Assembly: GCF_900292015.1 (NCBI RefSeq) | Contig: NZ_LR130759.1 | Location: 2,356,001 to 2,420,000, forward strand | Direction of reading: 5' to 3' | From: Mycobacterium basiliense | Lineage (GTDB): Bacteria; Actinomycetota; Actinomycetes; Mycobacteriales; Mycobacteriaceae | Length of the DNA stretch: 64,000 bases | In this document: in pieces, positions 48,405 to 56,627 of the stretch | How the letters are laid out: every line of letters starts with the position of its first letter | Position numbering within the stretch: the stretch's first letter is position 1 | Program-made: the position numbers and the translations under genes | The notes under the pieces: model-generated | Seen by the model: only the letters and a program-made list of their open reading frames with translations | Told to the model about the DNA's origin: nothing | The model's database searches: none

Positions 48405-50054
48405 CTAGCCGAACGTATAGCAGCAGACTTCACCGATCCTGGCTTGTGGCCGAATGTCCAGGACGTCAAAGTAGGGACAATGAAGGATCGCATAGTTCGC
48501 CTTGACGCTGATCGCTGCGTCGTGGGTGCTCATGCCAATGAGGTTTGCCTGGAGATGCAAATACGTTATCGGAATCGTCATCTTCCTGGAGTAAACACCG
48601 GCCTGTGTGAAATCATCGACAATAATACGGCCCCGCCGTAGGTCCATCTTGCACAGCCGAGCCAGTTTTTCAGTGTCGTGCGACGCCTGAGACCACCTGC
48701 GCAGAACGGACAAGGATGGGCCTTCGTACCCGTTCGCGAGCCGCGGAACAAATAACACTGCGTTGAAAACAAGCGATGCCCCGACGACGATTCCTATGAT
48801 CGCAGATGCGCCTTTAGTAAAGCGAAGTGCGACGGGGCCGGAAAACGATGCCAGTATCAAGCAGGCGGCCACGGATATCAAGTGATTCAAGTAGGAATTT
48901 CTGTAGAAAGCGTTTTGTGCGTCGTAAGCAAAAAGGATTAGCACGGGGAGTGCAATCAGTGCAGCGATGACGAACGGCTGATTCTCCTCGAATAGCTTGG
49001 TTGGCGCGATGTTTCTCAGGGGGAGTCGGAAGGATTTGCACCAGCGAAACAGCGACACCGCAAGGATGCACAGGACAAGCCCGGCCATAAAGATGATGAC
49101 CAGTGAAATCAGCATGTTCATCGCCGTGATGGGGGCATTCGATGCGACGCCCGGGAGAAACCGGATCGGGAAAAGAGGCGCATAGACAAAGCTGCCGACA
49201 TAGGAGCGCGCGCTGTGGAACAGCAGCAGAGCTAGCTGCCGCGCCCCAAAGTTGGAGTCGTCAAAGGCCAGGCTTTGCCAGAACGCCTCGATCTCCGGGT
49301 GCTCGGTGCAGACCGGATGATGCAGGGTCAGAGCCGGGGGGACGAAAAGCGCTAATGGGACGATTCCTGCAAGCAATCCGATCGACCCAAATCGGCGAAC
49401 GGCGAGCCGCGCCAACAGGTAGGACGTGAGAGGCAAGAAAAGCAAACCCTGAATGTGCGACCACACAGACAGCGCGGCGGCCAGGATCAATCCGAGGGCG
49501 ACGCCGAGGTCTCCTGGGATGCCGGTTCGTCGCCTCGTCAGCCGTCCGGCGGCCACCAGGCAGGAGAGTAGTTGGAGTTCGAGCGCAAATTCATATCGGA
49601 CGAAGATCAGGCTGGCCCCGGCGACGCCGACAAACGAAGCCAGGACCAAATAGCCGGCGCCCGGATTCCGATTGCCTGCGGTCTGACGGACCACCGTGAA
49701 CACCACGGCCAGCACGGCCGCGAAAGACAGAATCCGCATCTCCAGCGGCGATAACATGCGCATGGTCTGCGATAGCAGCCATGCGACGGGTTCGAGGACG
49801 ACCGGCACCGCCTTGACGTTGGACGGGCACATCTCGTAGAGGCCATAAACGACGCCGTGGTCAGGGACGACGCGTCCAGACTGTTGTCGATAGGCGATCT
49901 CGTCGGGGTAGATCGGCGATAACGCCCAGACGCCCAGACAGGCGAAGGCGACGCCGGTGGCACCGAGAGCGCGGTAAAGGGGCGCCGACGACTTGGTTTC
50001 GTCGGCTTGCCCCGAGGTGGCAGCGGCGGGATCTGTCACGTCACGCTCATTCAT
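48405..50054 (-). CDS. Polytopic membrane protein of glycan locus (GT-C-like)
   Basis: 549 aa from the ATG at 50054, which overlaps the stop of the aminotransferase gene (ATGA); an upstream in-frame ATG at 50126 lies inside that gene. After a hydrophilic N-terminus (MNERDVTDPAAATSG) there are about eleven transmembrane segments. The first loop carries SPIYPDEIAYRQQSGRVVPDHG, with acidic residues close to helix 1 as in GT-C glycosyltransferases that use polyprenyl-phosphate sugars. The C-terminal about 100 residues are soluble. The family is not recognised beyond this. It is the last gene of the leftward methyltransferase-acyltransferase-aminotransferase unit. Confidence 0.75.
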   Translation of the reverse strand: MNERDVTDPAAATSGQADETKSSAPLYRALGATGVAFACLGVWALSPIYPDEIAYRQQSGRVVPDHGVVYGLYEMCPSNVKAVPVVLEPVAWLLSQTMRMLSPLEMRILSFAAVLAVVFTVVRQTAGNRNPGAGYLVLASFVGVAGASLIFVRYEFALELQLLSCLVAAGRLTRRRTGIPGDLGVALGLILAAALSVWSHIQGLLFLPLTSYLLARLAVRRFGSIGLLAGIVPLALFVPPALTLHHPVCTEHPEIEAFWQSLAFDDSNFGARQLALLLFHSARSYVGSFVYAPLFPIRFLPGVASNAPITAMNMLISLVIIFMAGLVLCILAVSLFRWCKSFRLPLRNIAPTKLFEENQPFVIAALIALPVLILFAYDAQNAFYRNSYLNHLISVAACLILASFSGPVALRFTKGASAIIGIVVGASLVFNAVLFVPRLANGYEGPSLSVLRRWSQASHDTEKLARLCKMDLRRGRIIVDDFTQAGVYSRKMTIPITYLHLQANLIGMSTHDAAISVKANYAILHCPYFDVLDIRPQARIGEVCCYTFG

Positions 50055-51199
50055 GCGCGGAACGTCAGGATGCGCGTTAGCGCGTCGACGACGCGGTTCT
50101 GGTCCGTCTCCTGAAGTCCCACCCACATCGGCAGGCGAATGAGCCGAGAAGACAGCTCCGTAGTGACGCGCAGGTCGCCGTTGGTGCGGCCGTAGCGCCG
50201 GCCGGCCGGCGAATCATGAAGGGGCACATAATGAAAGACGGCGTTTATGCCTTCGTCAGCCAGAGCTGCCAGTACCTCCGCGCGATCAGCGCCGGGCGGC
50301 AGCAAAACGTAGTACATATGGGCGTTGTGCGAGCATCCGTCGGGGATGATTGGGCGACGTAGTAGGCCGCGCCGTTCCAGCGGTTCGAAGCTTTCGTGGT
50401 AGTGGTTCCACAAGTCCAATCTGCAGCGGGTAATCCGCTCGGCTTCCTCGAACTGAGCCCAAAGAAAGGCGGCGATCAGTTCGCTTGACAGGTAAGAGGA
50501 CCCCTTGTCCTGCCAGGTGTATTTGTCAACCTCCTTGCGCAGAAAGCGGCTGCGATTGGTCCCTTTGTCCCTGAGGATCTCGGCGCGGGACATGAACTCT
50601 TCGGTGTTTACCAGTAGGGCGCCTCCCTCTCCCGAAATCACGTTCTTGGTTTCGTGAAATGAGAGGGCGCCGAGGTCACCGATGCTGCCGAGTGCCCGGC
50701 CGCGGTAGTAAGCCATTGCGCCTTGGGCGGCGTCCTCGACCACGGCGAGGTTGTGTCGCCTGGCGATCGACATGATCGCGTCCATCTCGCAGGCCACGCC
50801 AGCGTAGTGAACAGGGACGATTGCTTTGGTCCGCCGCGTGATGACATCTTCGATCTGGGTTTCGTCGATGTTGAGTGTGTCGGATCTAATGTCAACGAAG
50901 ACGGGCACGCCGCCGCGCAATACGAACGCGTTCGCCGTGGAGACAAAGGTGAATGACGGCACAATGACTTCGTCCCCCTCGGCTATGTCCAGCAGCAAAG
51001 CCATCATCTCCAGCGCGGCGGTGCACGAAGGAGTGAGCAGCGCCTTGCGACAGCCGGTCTGCTCTTCGAGCCAGGCGTGACAGCGACGGGTGAAGGGGCC
51101 GTCGCCGGCGAGGTGGCCGCCGGAGTGGGCTTCGGCGATGTAGTCGAGCTCCTGACCGGTCATATACGGCCGGTTGAATGGAATTTTGTGATCCCCCAT
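50051..51199 (-). CDS. wecE: DegT/DnrJ/EryC1 (WecE-type) sugar aminotransferase
   Basis: 382 aa from the ATG at 51199 (MGDHKIPFNRPYMTGQEL). It is a PLP enzyme with TPSCTAALEMMALLL, VIVPSFTFVSTANAF, VHYAGVACEMD, VVEDAAQGAMAYYRG and the PLP lysine in SFHETKNVISGEGG. Its length and start resemble WecE/RffA, which makes dTDP-4-amino-4,6-dideoxygalactose from the 4-keto sugar. From memory the M. tuberculosis H37Rv counterpart is broken into Rv1503c and Rv1504c; here it is one intact frame. With the N-acyltransferase gene upstream it should give an N-acylated amino-deoxyhexose for the surface glycan. Confidence 0.92.
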   Translation of the reverse strand: MGDHKIPFNRPYMTGQELDYIAEAHSGGHLAGDGPFTRRCHAWLEEQTGCRKALLTPSCTAALEMMALLLDIAEGDEVIVPSFTFVSTANAFVLRGGVPVFVDIRSDTLNIDETQIEDVITRRTKAIVPVHYAGVACEMDAIMSIARRHNLAVVEDAAQGAMAYYRGRALGSIGDLGALSFHETKNVISGEGGALLVNTEEFMSRAEILRDKGTNRSRFLRKEVDKYTWQDKGSSYLSSELIAAFLWAQFEEAERITRCRLDLWNHYHESFEPLERRGLLRRPIIPDGCSHNAHMYYVLLPPGADRAEVLAALADEGINAVFHYVPLHDSPAGRRYGRTNGDLRVTTELSSRLIRLPMWVGLQETDQNRVVDALTRILTFRA

Positions 51200-51333
51200 A
51201 TGCGCCAACTCTCAAGCACCAGAGCGATGTTCGGCGCTCGGCACGATTGTGTGCCCGACTAGGAGAGGAAATTCCCTCGGTGGTCTGAAGATCCGGAGTG
51301 TTTTCCAGGATCGATGCATACCCTCAGTATTCT

Positions 51334-51999
51334 TCATATCTTCCGCAACCCCGTGCTTGGCACGGGGCGGCGCTCTGTCGCGGGGCCTATGTAGAGCCCA
51401 TCGGGGGCGGCATCGCCGAGCAGCAGGACGCCCGCGCCGATCACGCACTTCGAACCGACGGTGATATGGTCACGCAGCGTCGCATTGACGCCGATAAAAC
51501 ATTGCTCCTCAATCATCACACCGCCGGAGACGACGATATGAGAAGCCAGGAAACTGTGGTCGCGAATCGTCGAGTGGTGTCCGATGTGGTTTCCACTCCA
51601 TAACGTGACATTGTTTCCGATGCTGACGAATGGTTGAATCGTGTTGTCTTCGAGCAAGAAGACGTTGTCTCCGATCCGCCCGTCGTTCAAGATGGTAGCG
51701 TGCGAGCTGACATAGCTGGCGAGCTCATAGCCGAGGGCCTTGGCGGCTAGATACTTTTCTCTTCGCACCCCGTTCAGTTTGGCGTACGCCAGCGCCACGA
51801 ACATGGCGTGCGATTCGGGCGAGAAGTGTTGTGTGACCTCGTCAAAGGCGACCAGTGGCACCCCGCAGAACTCAGCTTCGCTGGCATACTCGCGATCGAC
51901 GGTGAATGCCACGACTTCATATTCCGAATCTCTCGTGAAATAGTAGTGGGCGAGTTGCGCAATGTCGCCGCCCCCGAAAATCACCAATGGTTTTTTCAT
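51334..51999 (-). CDS. PglD-like sugar N-acyltransferase (left-handed beta-helix)
   Basis: 221 aa from the ATG at 51999, preceded by GGGAGG. Residues 1-75 form a small Rossmann-like UDP/dTDP-sugar binding domain (KKPLVIFGGGDIAQLAHYYF). Residues about 90-205 are hexapeptide repeats (GRIGDNVFLLEDNTIQ.., GNHIGHHSTIRDHSFLAS.., GVMIEEQCFIGVNATL..) forming a left-handed beta-helix; His in GNHIGHH is the likely general base. The nearest partner is the 4-aminotransferase encoded next, so N-acetylation or N-acylation of the 4-amino sugar is expected, using acetyl-CoA or another acyl-CoA. It corresponds to Rv1505c. Confidence 0.88.
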   Translation of the reverse strand: MKKPLVIFGGGDIAQLAHYYFTRDSEYEVVAFTVDREYASEAEFCGVPLVAFDEVTQHFSPESHAMFVALAYAKLNGVRREKYLAAKALGYELASYVSSHATILNDGRIGDNVFLLEDNTIQPFVSIGNNVTLWSGNHIGHHSTIRDHSFLASHIVVSGGVMIEEQCFIGVNATLRDHITVGSKCVIGAGVLLLGDAAPDGLYIGPATERRPVPSTGLRKI

Positions 52000-52631
52000 G
52001 GCGCCTCCCTAACCAGAATTGTGAATTCGTAGAGTCCGTAGTCGTGCAGGAGTGCAACGCTCTTGGAGTAGCGGCGCTTGCAGAGATCGAAAAGGTCACA
52101 GGGGTCGGCATAGTAAAGGTCGTCTCGCATCTTCGAGGCGTCAGAATAGGACGTCAAGCAGTTGAAGGAGAAGCCGCGGCGACTCGCGGCATGTAGCATA
52201 TCTAGGGTCGCCTCAATATAATTTCGCCACTCCGCGTCCGACCGTTCGAGACGAACGTTGAATATCCCACTGGCAACACTGTAGTCGGCTTCCCGATCCA
52301 AGTGGGATCCACAGACGAAGTCGGCATCCGTCCGGCCTTCGAAGCGTCGCGCGCCGGCACGAGCCATTTCGGCGGAGACGTCGACCCCGGTGTAGTCCAC
52401 TTCGAAACCACGCCCATCGAGGTAGTCCAGCAGCGCTCCATACCCGCACCCCAGATCGTTTATCGAGAAACGATCTGCAACATCGACAATGCGCAGCAGT
52501 TGTTCGAAGCGCAGCGTCTGGCTGACTTCGCCGTTCCAATCGACGCCACGTGCCGTGGTGCCATGCTCGACAAGTTTCGATGCGTAGTAGCGGGCCACCT
52601 CGCCGAGCACGGTCGTTGCGTCGTCCGCCAT
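51996..52631 (-). CDS. Class I SAM-dependent methyltransferase (Rv1506c-like)
   Basis: 211 aa from the ATG at 52631 (MADDATTVLGEVARYYASK); an ATG upstream lies in poorly conserved sequence. The SAM motif I is INDLGCGYGALLDYL, followed by YTGVDVSAEMA. Later segments (FVCGSHL, CDLFDLCKRRYSKSVALLHDYGLYEFTILVR) suit a small-molecule methyltransferase. It overlaps the acyltransferase start by four bases, so it is the first gene of the amino-sugar unit and may O-methylate the sugar or its acyl group. The 237 bases upstream contain no gene. Confidence 0.85.
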   Translation of the reverse strand: MADDATTVLGEVARYYASKLVEHGTTARGVDWNGEVSQTLRFEQLLRIVDVADRFSINDLGCGYGALLDYLDGRGFEVDYTGVDVSAEMARAGARRFEGRTDADFVCGSHLDREADYSVASGIFNVRLERSDAEWRNYIEATLDMLHAASRRGFSFNCLTSYSDASKMRDDLYYADPCDLFDLCKRRYSKSVALLHDYGLYEFTILVREAP

Positions 52632-52868
52632 GAACCTGCCTAACGATCGTGTAGGGTTCGCTGCCTGGTTTCGGAATATACCTTCGACAGATACCCGCCG
52701 ATGATGACTCCAACGAAGACGACCATCCCGCATAGCGGCTAGATGGCGGCCGGCGGTGCGATTCCAGGCGTTTCGTGGGTGCCAGCGGGACCCGGATATC
52801 TTGTTCGGGCTGAGTTGTCGCGGTCCGTATTGAGCGGCACCTTGTCGGGGGTCTCGGATGTAGGACGG

Positions 52869-54755
52869 CTAAGGCCATGTCACCGAAAAGTCGTCTGTAC
52901 AGCGCAATTGGCGGGGCTGGCGCTGGTATCGGTTGTGGGTAATCAGCCCAGACGTTGGCAAGGGCTCGAAGTACTGCCGGTAGCGCACGCGATAGCTGCC
53001 CGGCGGGAGGTCCTGTTTGCGCAAGTAAATGCTTGTCAGATAGCGCATCTCGTTTTCGTCTTGCGGAAAGAAGCACCCCGACTGACCGATATGGCGTCGC
53101 CGCCATTGCAAGGTTTTGCCAAAGTAGACCCGGTCCGAGGCGTGGTAGCCCAGCCGTGATCCATCTTCGGCCAAGATCGGGAGTAGCGTCTCGTGAGCGT
53201 CCGACAGCAGAGACAAGGTAAACCAGTTTTCGGCCATCCGCAGATCGGTTTCGTTGAAGACGTTGATCGGTGCCATGCCGTAGATATGCGCGCCCTCGGC
53301 GAGCGGATTGGGCCGGCCCTGGTGCCCGAGAAAGGGCGCGGGAATGGCCACCAGAAAGAACACGCCGAGAAGTGTGGCGTGCAGCAGTACGGCCCGCGCG
53401 ACGGTCAGCTGTGCAGGGTCATCGCGGGCAACACCCGATGAAAGCGTGGGCCGTTTGCGAGACGACGCAGGGGAGACACCCGACAATGTGTGTCGGCGCT
53501 TCGCGATCCAGTCGTAGGCCACGATTCCGAAGCGCAACCATCTGCCCATCAGCAGAATGGGGTACATCGGCCAAAGCAGAACCACATTGCGCGCCACCCT
53601 GGTGCAGCAGTCGTACCCCGAGAGCACGTCGCCGGTAGCCTCATCGACACCCTGCGGATGGTCCATCGTCTGCTGTTCACTGATCCCAAACGACTGCAGC
53701 CAATCCAGATCTTTGCCAGCGGGTACCAGCTTAATGCGATCGAAGATGTCGACCATGCGTACAAACTGGCCACTTCGGTTGCACAGCTTGTTCTTATCGT
53801 CGAACACCACGGAGAATTCCCTTGGGGTGGTGATCCCCGTCCTTGACCAAAAGATCGCCGCCCAAAGGAGGAGCTCAATTTCCGCGAGCCACCCGAGCTT
53901 CAACAAGACCAGACTGAAAACGAAAAACGATAAGCCCCAGACGATTGCATACGCGCGCGTGATGGACCCGATCAATACGCACGGTACCAGCAACGCATAC
54001 CAAGGCATCATTGACCACAGCGCCAAACGGGCCGCAAAGACGGCCCACTGGTTATCCGTTAAGAGCTGCCCCAGAGCCTCGTGAGGGCCGGTCATGAAGT
54101 TATTGGTAAATAGCAGCGGTCCGGCGGTACCGGTTTTCCAAGCAGGTTCGTTGAGGTGCATCGAAAGCGAATACAGGCAGATAAGCCAGAAGGAGAAGAG
54201 CGCCAGCCATTTAGCCGTCGTTATGCTTGCCGGACTTGGTGGGCCAGCATAATAAAGTAGTGGTCGGCGTAGTCGGGGGAAGTGCTTCAGCCCCCACCCG
54301 TCCAACGCGAAGTTCCGTCCGCTGTTCACCAACAGCAAGAGCACGGCAAGAACCGCGGCGACGTCGTTTCCCAGTGTGCTTGTGCCGAGTACAAGCTCAC
54401 CAAGGTGCCATTGGATGACCACGAGAAAGATCAGCGCGTATTGACACAAGAAGCCGAGGAGGACGGCGACGCCGGCGACGAGATTCAGGATGGCAAACAA
54501 CAGGATGTGTGAATCGTGGTAGTCCGCCGGGGCCAGATACCAGAACACTTCGGCCGCACGCCAGGATAGGACTACCCCGAAACCTACCCGGATCAGCGCG
54601 AACTTTGGTCCCTCAACAGCGGTCGAGGGAAGAGCCTTGCGTCCAACCTTCGCCACCCAGGCGTCGATCGGCGCTGCCACCGGTCGGCAAAACCGCACCA
54701 CCAGGAAAGCGGTGGCGAGGGTGAGAAAGAAGACGAAGTAGACGTAGGGACTCAT
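52869..54755 (-). CDS. HTTM-domain membrane protein with DUF393-like C-terminal domain
   Basis: 628 aa from the ATG at 54755 (MSPYVYFVFFLTLATAF). The first about 330 residues form an HTTM (vitamin K-dependent carboxylase-like) bundle: FALIRVGFGVVLSWRAAEVFWYL, YHDSHILLFAILNLVAG, LALFSFWLICLYSLSMHLNEPAW. A DUF393-like segment follows, beginning SVVFDDKNKLCNRSGQFVRM. The usual Cys-x-x-Cys of that redox family is reduced to one Cys, so disulfide chemistry is doubtful. The last about 150 residues after one more helix are soluble and probably outside. HTTM-DUF393 fusions occur in other actinobacteria, but no activity is established. Position in the glycan locus suggests a role in surface modification. 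Confidence 0.75.
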   Translation of the reverse strand: MSPYVYFVFFLTLATAFLVVRFCRPVAAPIDAWVAKVGRKALPSTAVEGPKFALIRVGFGVVLSWRAAEVFWYLAPADYHDSHILLFAILNLVAGVAVLLGFLCQYALIFLVVIQWHLGELVLGTSTLGNDVAAVLAVLLLLVNSGRNFALDGWGLKHFPRLRRPLLYYAGPPSPASITTAKWLALFSFWLICLYSLSMHLNEPAWKTGTAGPLLFTNNFMTGPHEALGQLLTDNQWAVFAARLALWSMMPWYALLVPCVLIGSITRAYAIVWGLSFFVFSLVLLKLGWLAEIELLLWAAIFWSRTGITTPREFSVVFDDKNKLCNRSGQFVRMVDIFDRIKLVPAGKDLDWLQSFGISEQQTMDHPQGVDEATGDVLSGYDCCTRVARNVVLLWPMYPILLMGRWLRFGIVAYDWIAKRRHTLSGVSPASSRKRPTLSSGVARDDPAQLTVARAVLLHATLLGVFFLVAIPAPFLGHQGRPNPLAEGAHIYGMAPINVFNETDLRMAENWFTLSLLSDAHETLLPILAEDGSRLGYHASDRVYFGKTLQWRRRHIGQSGCFFPQDENEMRYLTSIYLRKQDLPPGSYRVRYRQYFEPLPTSGLITHNRYQRQPRQLRCTDDFSVTWP

Positions 54756-55417
54756 GCCTAAGAGTTCTACTCGATTCCGATGAAAGGTTCTTCGGTACTG
54801 CTGGATCCCGCTGGCGCGCCGACTCGATGTCGAGCCGGGTGGTTGTCCGGATTCGATCGATCGCGCAGGCCAACGGGTTACCGGCGCGGGGTGCTGGGGG
54901 TTGCGGTGGTGGTCCGGCGCCGAGATGACGACGGCGGGGTCTTGCTCGAAGCCGCCGACAGTCAACCGGCCGACTGGGTGGCCAAGTGTTGCGCGGTTGA
55001 GAAATCGCGTGCCCGGGTCTCGCTGAACGATTCAATGTGGCTGCGTGCCATGGGCGCGGCCGAATGCGGCCCGGGCGAGCCCTGCGCCGGCAGAATCTTT
55101 GCGGCACTACGGAAACCACTTTAGTTGTGTCCATCCGCGGCGGCCTGGGCGCACGCCGCGCTCGGCGGCGAAGCAACCTCCGGATCCGGGACCGCCGCCG
55201 AGTGATGGTGGTGCCCAACGGGCCACGAATCCGATTACCCGGCAAGCGAACCAGCCGAAATCCTGGCCGACTAGACCCGTCGGTTGTCGAAAACCATTTG
55301 CCGCGCGGTACGGTTCGACGATTGTCATGTTGGATCGTGTTGCATCAGCGCAACTTTAGGGGTGCGGTCCGCTGGCGCGCGTGCTCGGCAACCAAGCGGT
55401 CTAGACGATGGAGGCTT
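54756..55417. other. 662-base region without a credible gene
   Basis: Open frames on both strands here are Arg/Pro/Gly/Ala-rich and show no domain, hydrophobic or codon-position pattern of a real protein. M. tuberculosis has from memory a small gene (Rv1507A) near this place, so a decayed remnant is possible. The sequence also must contain the promoter of the HTTM gene. A GTG-rich plus-strand frame near 54780-55124 is the least unlikely coding candidate, but I do not call it. Confidence 0.4.
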
Positions 55418-56119
55418 TCACCCGCGGCAGTGCCTCAAATAGTCCGGCGCCTCGGCGCCCACGTTGAAGAGCAGATCCAGAATTGACACGGCCGGCTCGA
55501 ACGCTCCCCACAATTGCGCATACTCACGATAGCCGTCGTAGTCGTACCAGGTGAGCCGGATCCCAAGGTCGTGGAAAACGCGCTCATCGACATAAGAGCG
55601 GGCCGACGGGCCCGAGACATATTCTGTCGCTTCGGCTTGCCGGCAGAGGTCGGCCAACCTTTCGGTCTTGCCGTCGGCTAATTCATAGTCCCATGAATTC
55701 GTTAGACGGGTTTCGATGCCCAGATATCCACAAATGGCCTCTAGCAGTCGCCGGTTGAGTAGAGAGAGATTAGCGAACCGCTCTTCGAGATAAATTGGCG
55801 CGAGCCACTCGGCGATCTCCCCGAAATGAGCCGCCGCGCTGTAGTTGAATTCAAGGGCTCGCCAGTGCGACCTTGCCCAGTCAGTGCCGTCGATGAGGGT
55901 TTCCCTGATCTTCTGGTGGTAGCGCCCTTTGACCTGCACGGGAACGGTCATCCACTGCAGTCCCTGACTGGTTTTGATCCGGTTCCGGTTCCGCCAGTCA
56001 CGCTTTGTGTATTGCATGTCATCGTAGATGATGAACTCATCGACAAATGCGATCATGTCAAAATACCCCCGCCAGGGAATATAATTCGATTGAACAATCG
56101 CAACTCTCTTCAACGGCAA
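55418..56119 (-). CDS. WbqC-family protein (Rv1507c-like)
   Basis: 233 aa. It carries the WbqC signature: [18 protein letters not shown] at the N-terminus, then [52 protein letters not shown] and a C-terminal [13 protein letters not shown]. The family occurs in O-antigen and other surface-polysaccharide clusters and is thought to act on carbohydrate biosynthesis, possibly as a formyl- or acyl-type transferase; the reaction is unproven. No membrane segment is visible. The ATG is at 56119 and transcription is leftward, towards the HTTM gene. Confidence 0.88.
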   Translation of the reverse strand: MPLKRVAIVQSNYIPWRGYFDMIAFVDEFIIYDDMQYTKRDWRNRNRIKTSQGLQWMTVPVQVKGRYHQKIRETLIDGTDWARSHWRALEFNYSAAAHFGEIAEWLAPIYLEERFANLSLLNRRLLEAICGYLGIETRLTNSWDYELADGKTERLADLCRQAEATEYVSGPSARSYVDERVFHDLGIRLTWYDYDGYREYAQLWGAFEPAVSILDLLFNVGAEAPDYLRHCRG

Positions 56120-56627
56120 ATCTCCAAATTGGATAGAGAAATTATCGGGCCCCTAAAATCGAAAAAATTGTATCATAGACCGCACCTATTGCGATTAAAG
56201 GGAGAGGGTAAGTGTGAGCGCAGCGCCCGGTTGGGTTCTCGTCTGCGGCTCGTCCGATTGTGCGCTTCAAACCATCCGTGGGGGGAGTTCCCCCGGGTGT
56301 GGAATATTGCGTTGTGCGTTCCGGCTCAATTTCCACGCCCTCATCCGGGATCTGGACGCGTCGCGGTCAAACCCGTCGCGTCCCCGTGCAGCTCACGGCC
56401 GGAACCGCGATGATGTGTTGATCGAGCATTAACATTTGGTCGCGGTAGGTAACGTCCACGGAAGCGGTGAGCCGAAGGCCCTGTTCGTCACAACAAGAGC
56501 CCTGTTCGTCACAACAAGATTTGTCGAATTCTCCCCGACAGAACGACATGCGCACTAGATTTACCCCCTGGGGGGGTGCGCTGGGCGCCCGCTCTTGCGG
56601 AGTTTCGGATCCGAATGGAGAGCACAC
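56120..56627. other. Divergent intergenic region, WbqC gene versus GT87 gene
   Basis: 508 bases without a credible gene. AT-rich sequence near 56140-56180 probably holds the promoter of the WbqC-like gene. A tandem 21-base repeat lies at 56478-56519 and a C5-T-G7 run at about 56565-56577. The ribosome-binding site GGAG for the GTG at 56628 is seven bases upstream of that codon. Confidence 0.5.
56478..56519. repeat. Perfect 21-base tandem repeat, two copies
   Basis: The unit GCCCTGTTCGTCACAACAAGA occurs twice without a gap, at 56478-56498 and 56499-56519 (split here as GCCCTGTTCGTC + ACAACAAGA). It sits about 110-150 bases before the GT87-like gene. It could be a regulatory element or a variable-number tandem repeat. 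Confidence 0.8.

Noticed and set aside
54780..55124. Plus-strand open frame of 114 codons in the gap after the HTTM gene
   Set aside because: Composition lacks any domain or hydrophobic pattern and no ribosome-binding site precedes it; at best a decayed gene.
54613..55245. Minus-strand open frame of 210 codons upstream of the HTTM gene
   Set aside because: Extremely Arg/Pro-rich and runs into the HTTM gene in another frame; not protein-like.
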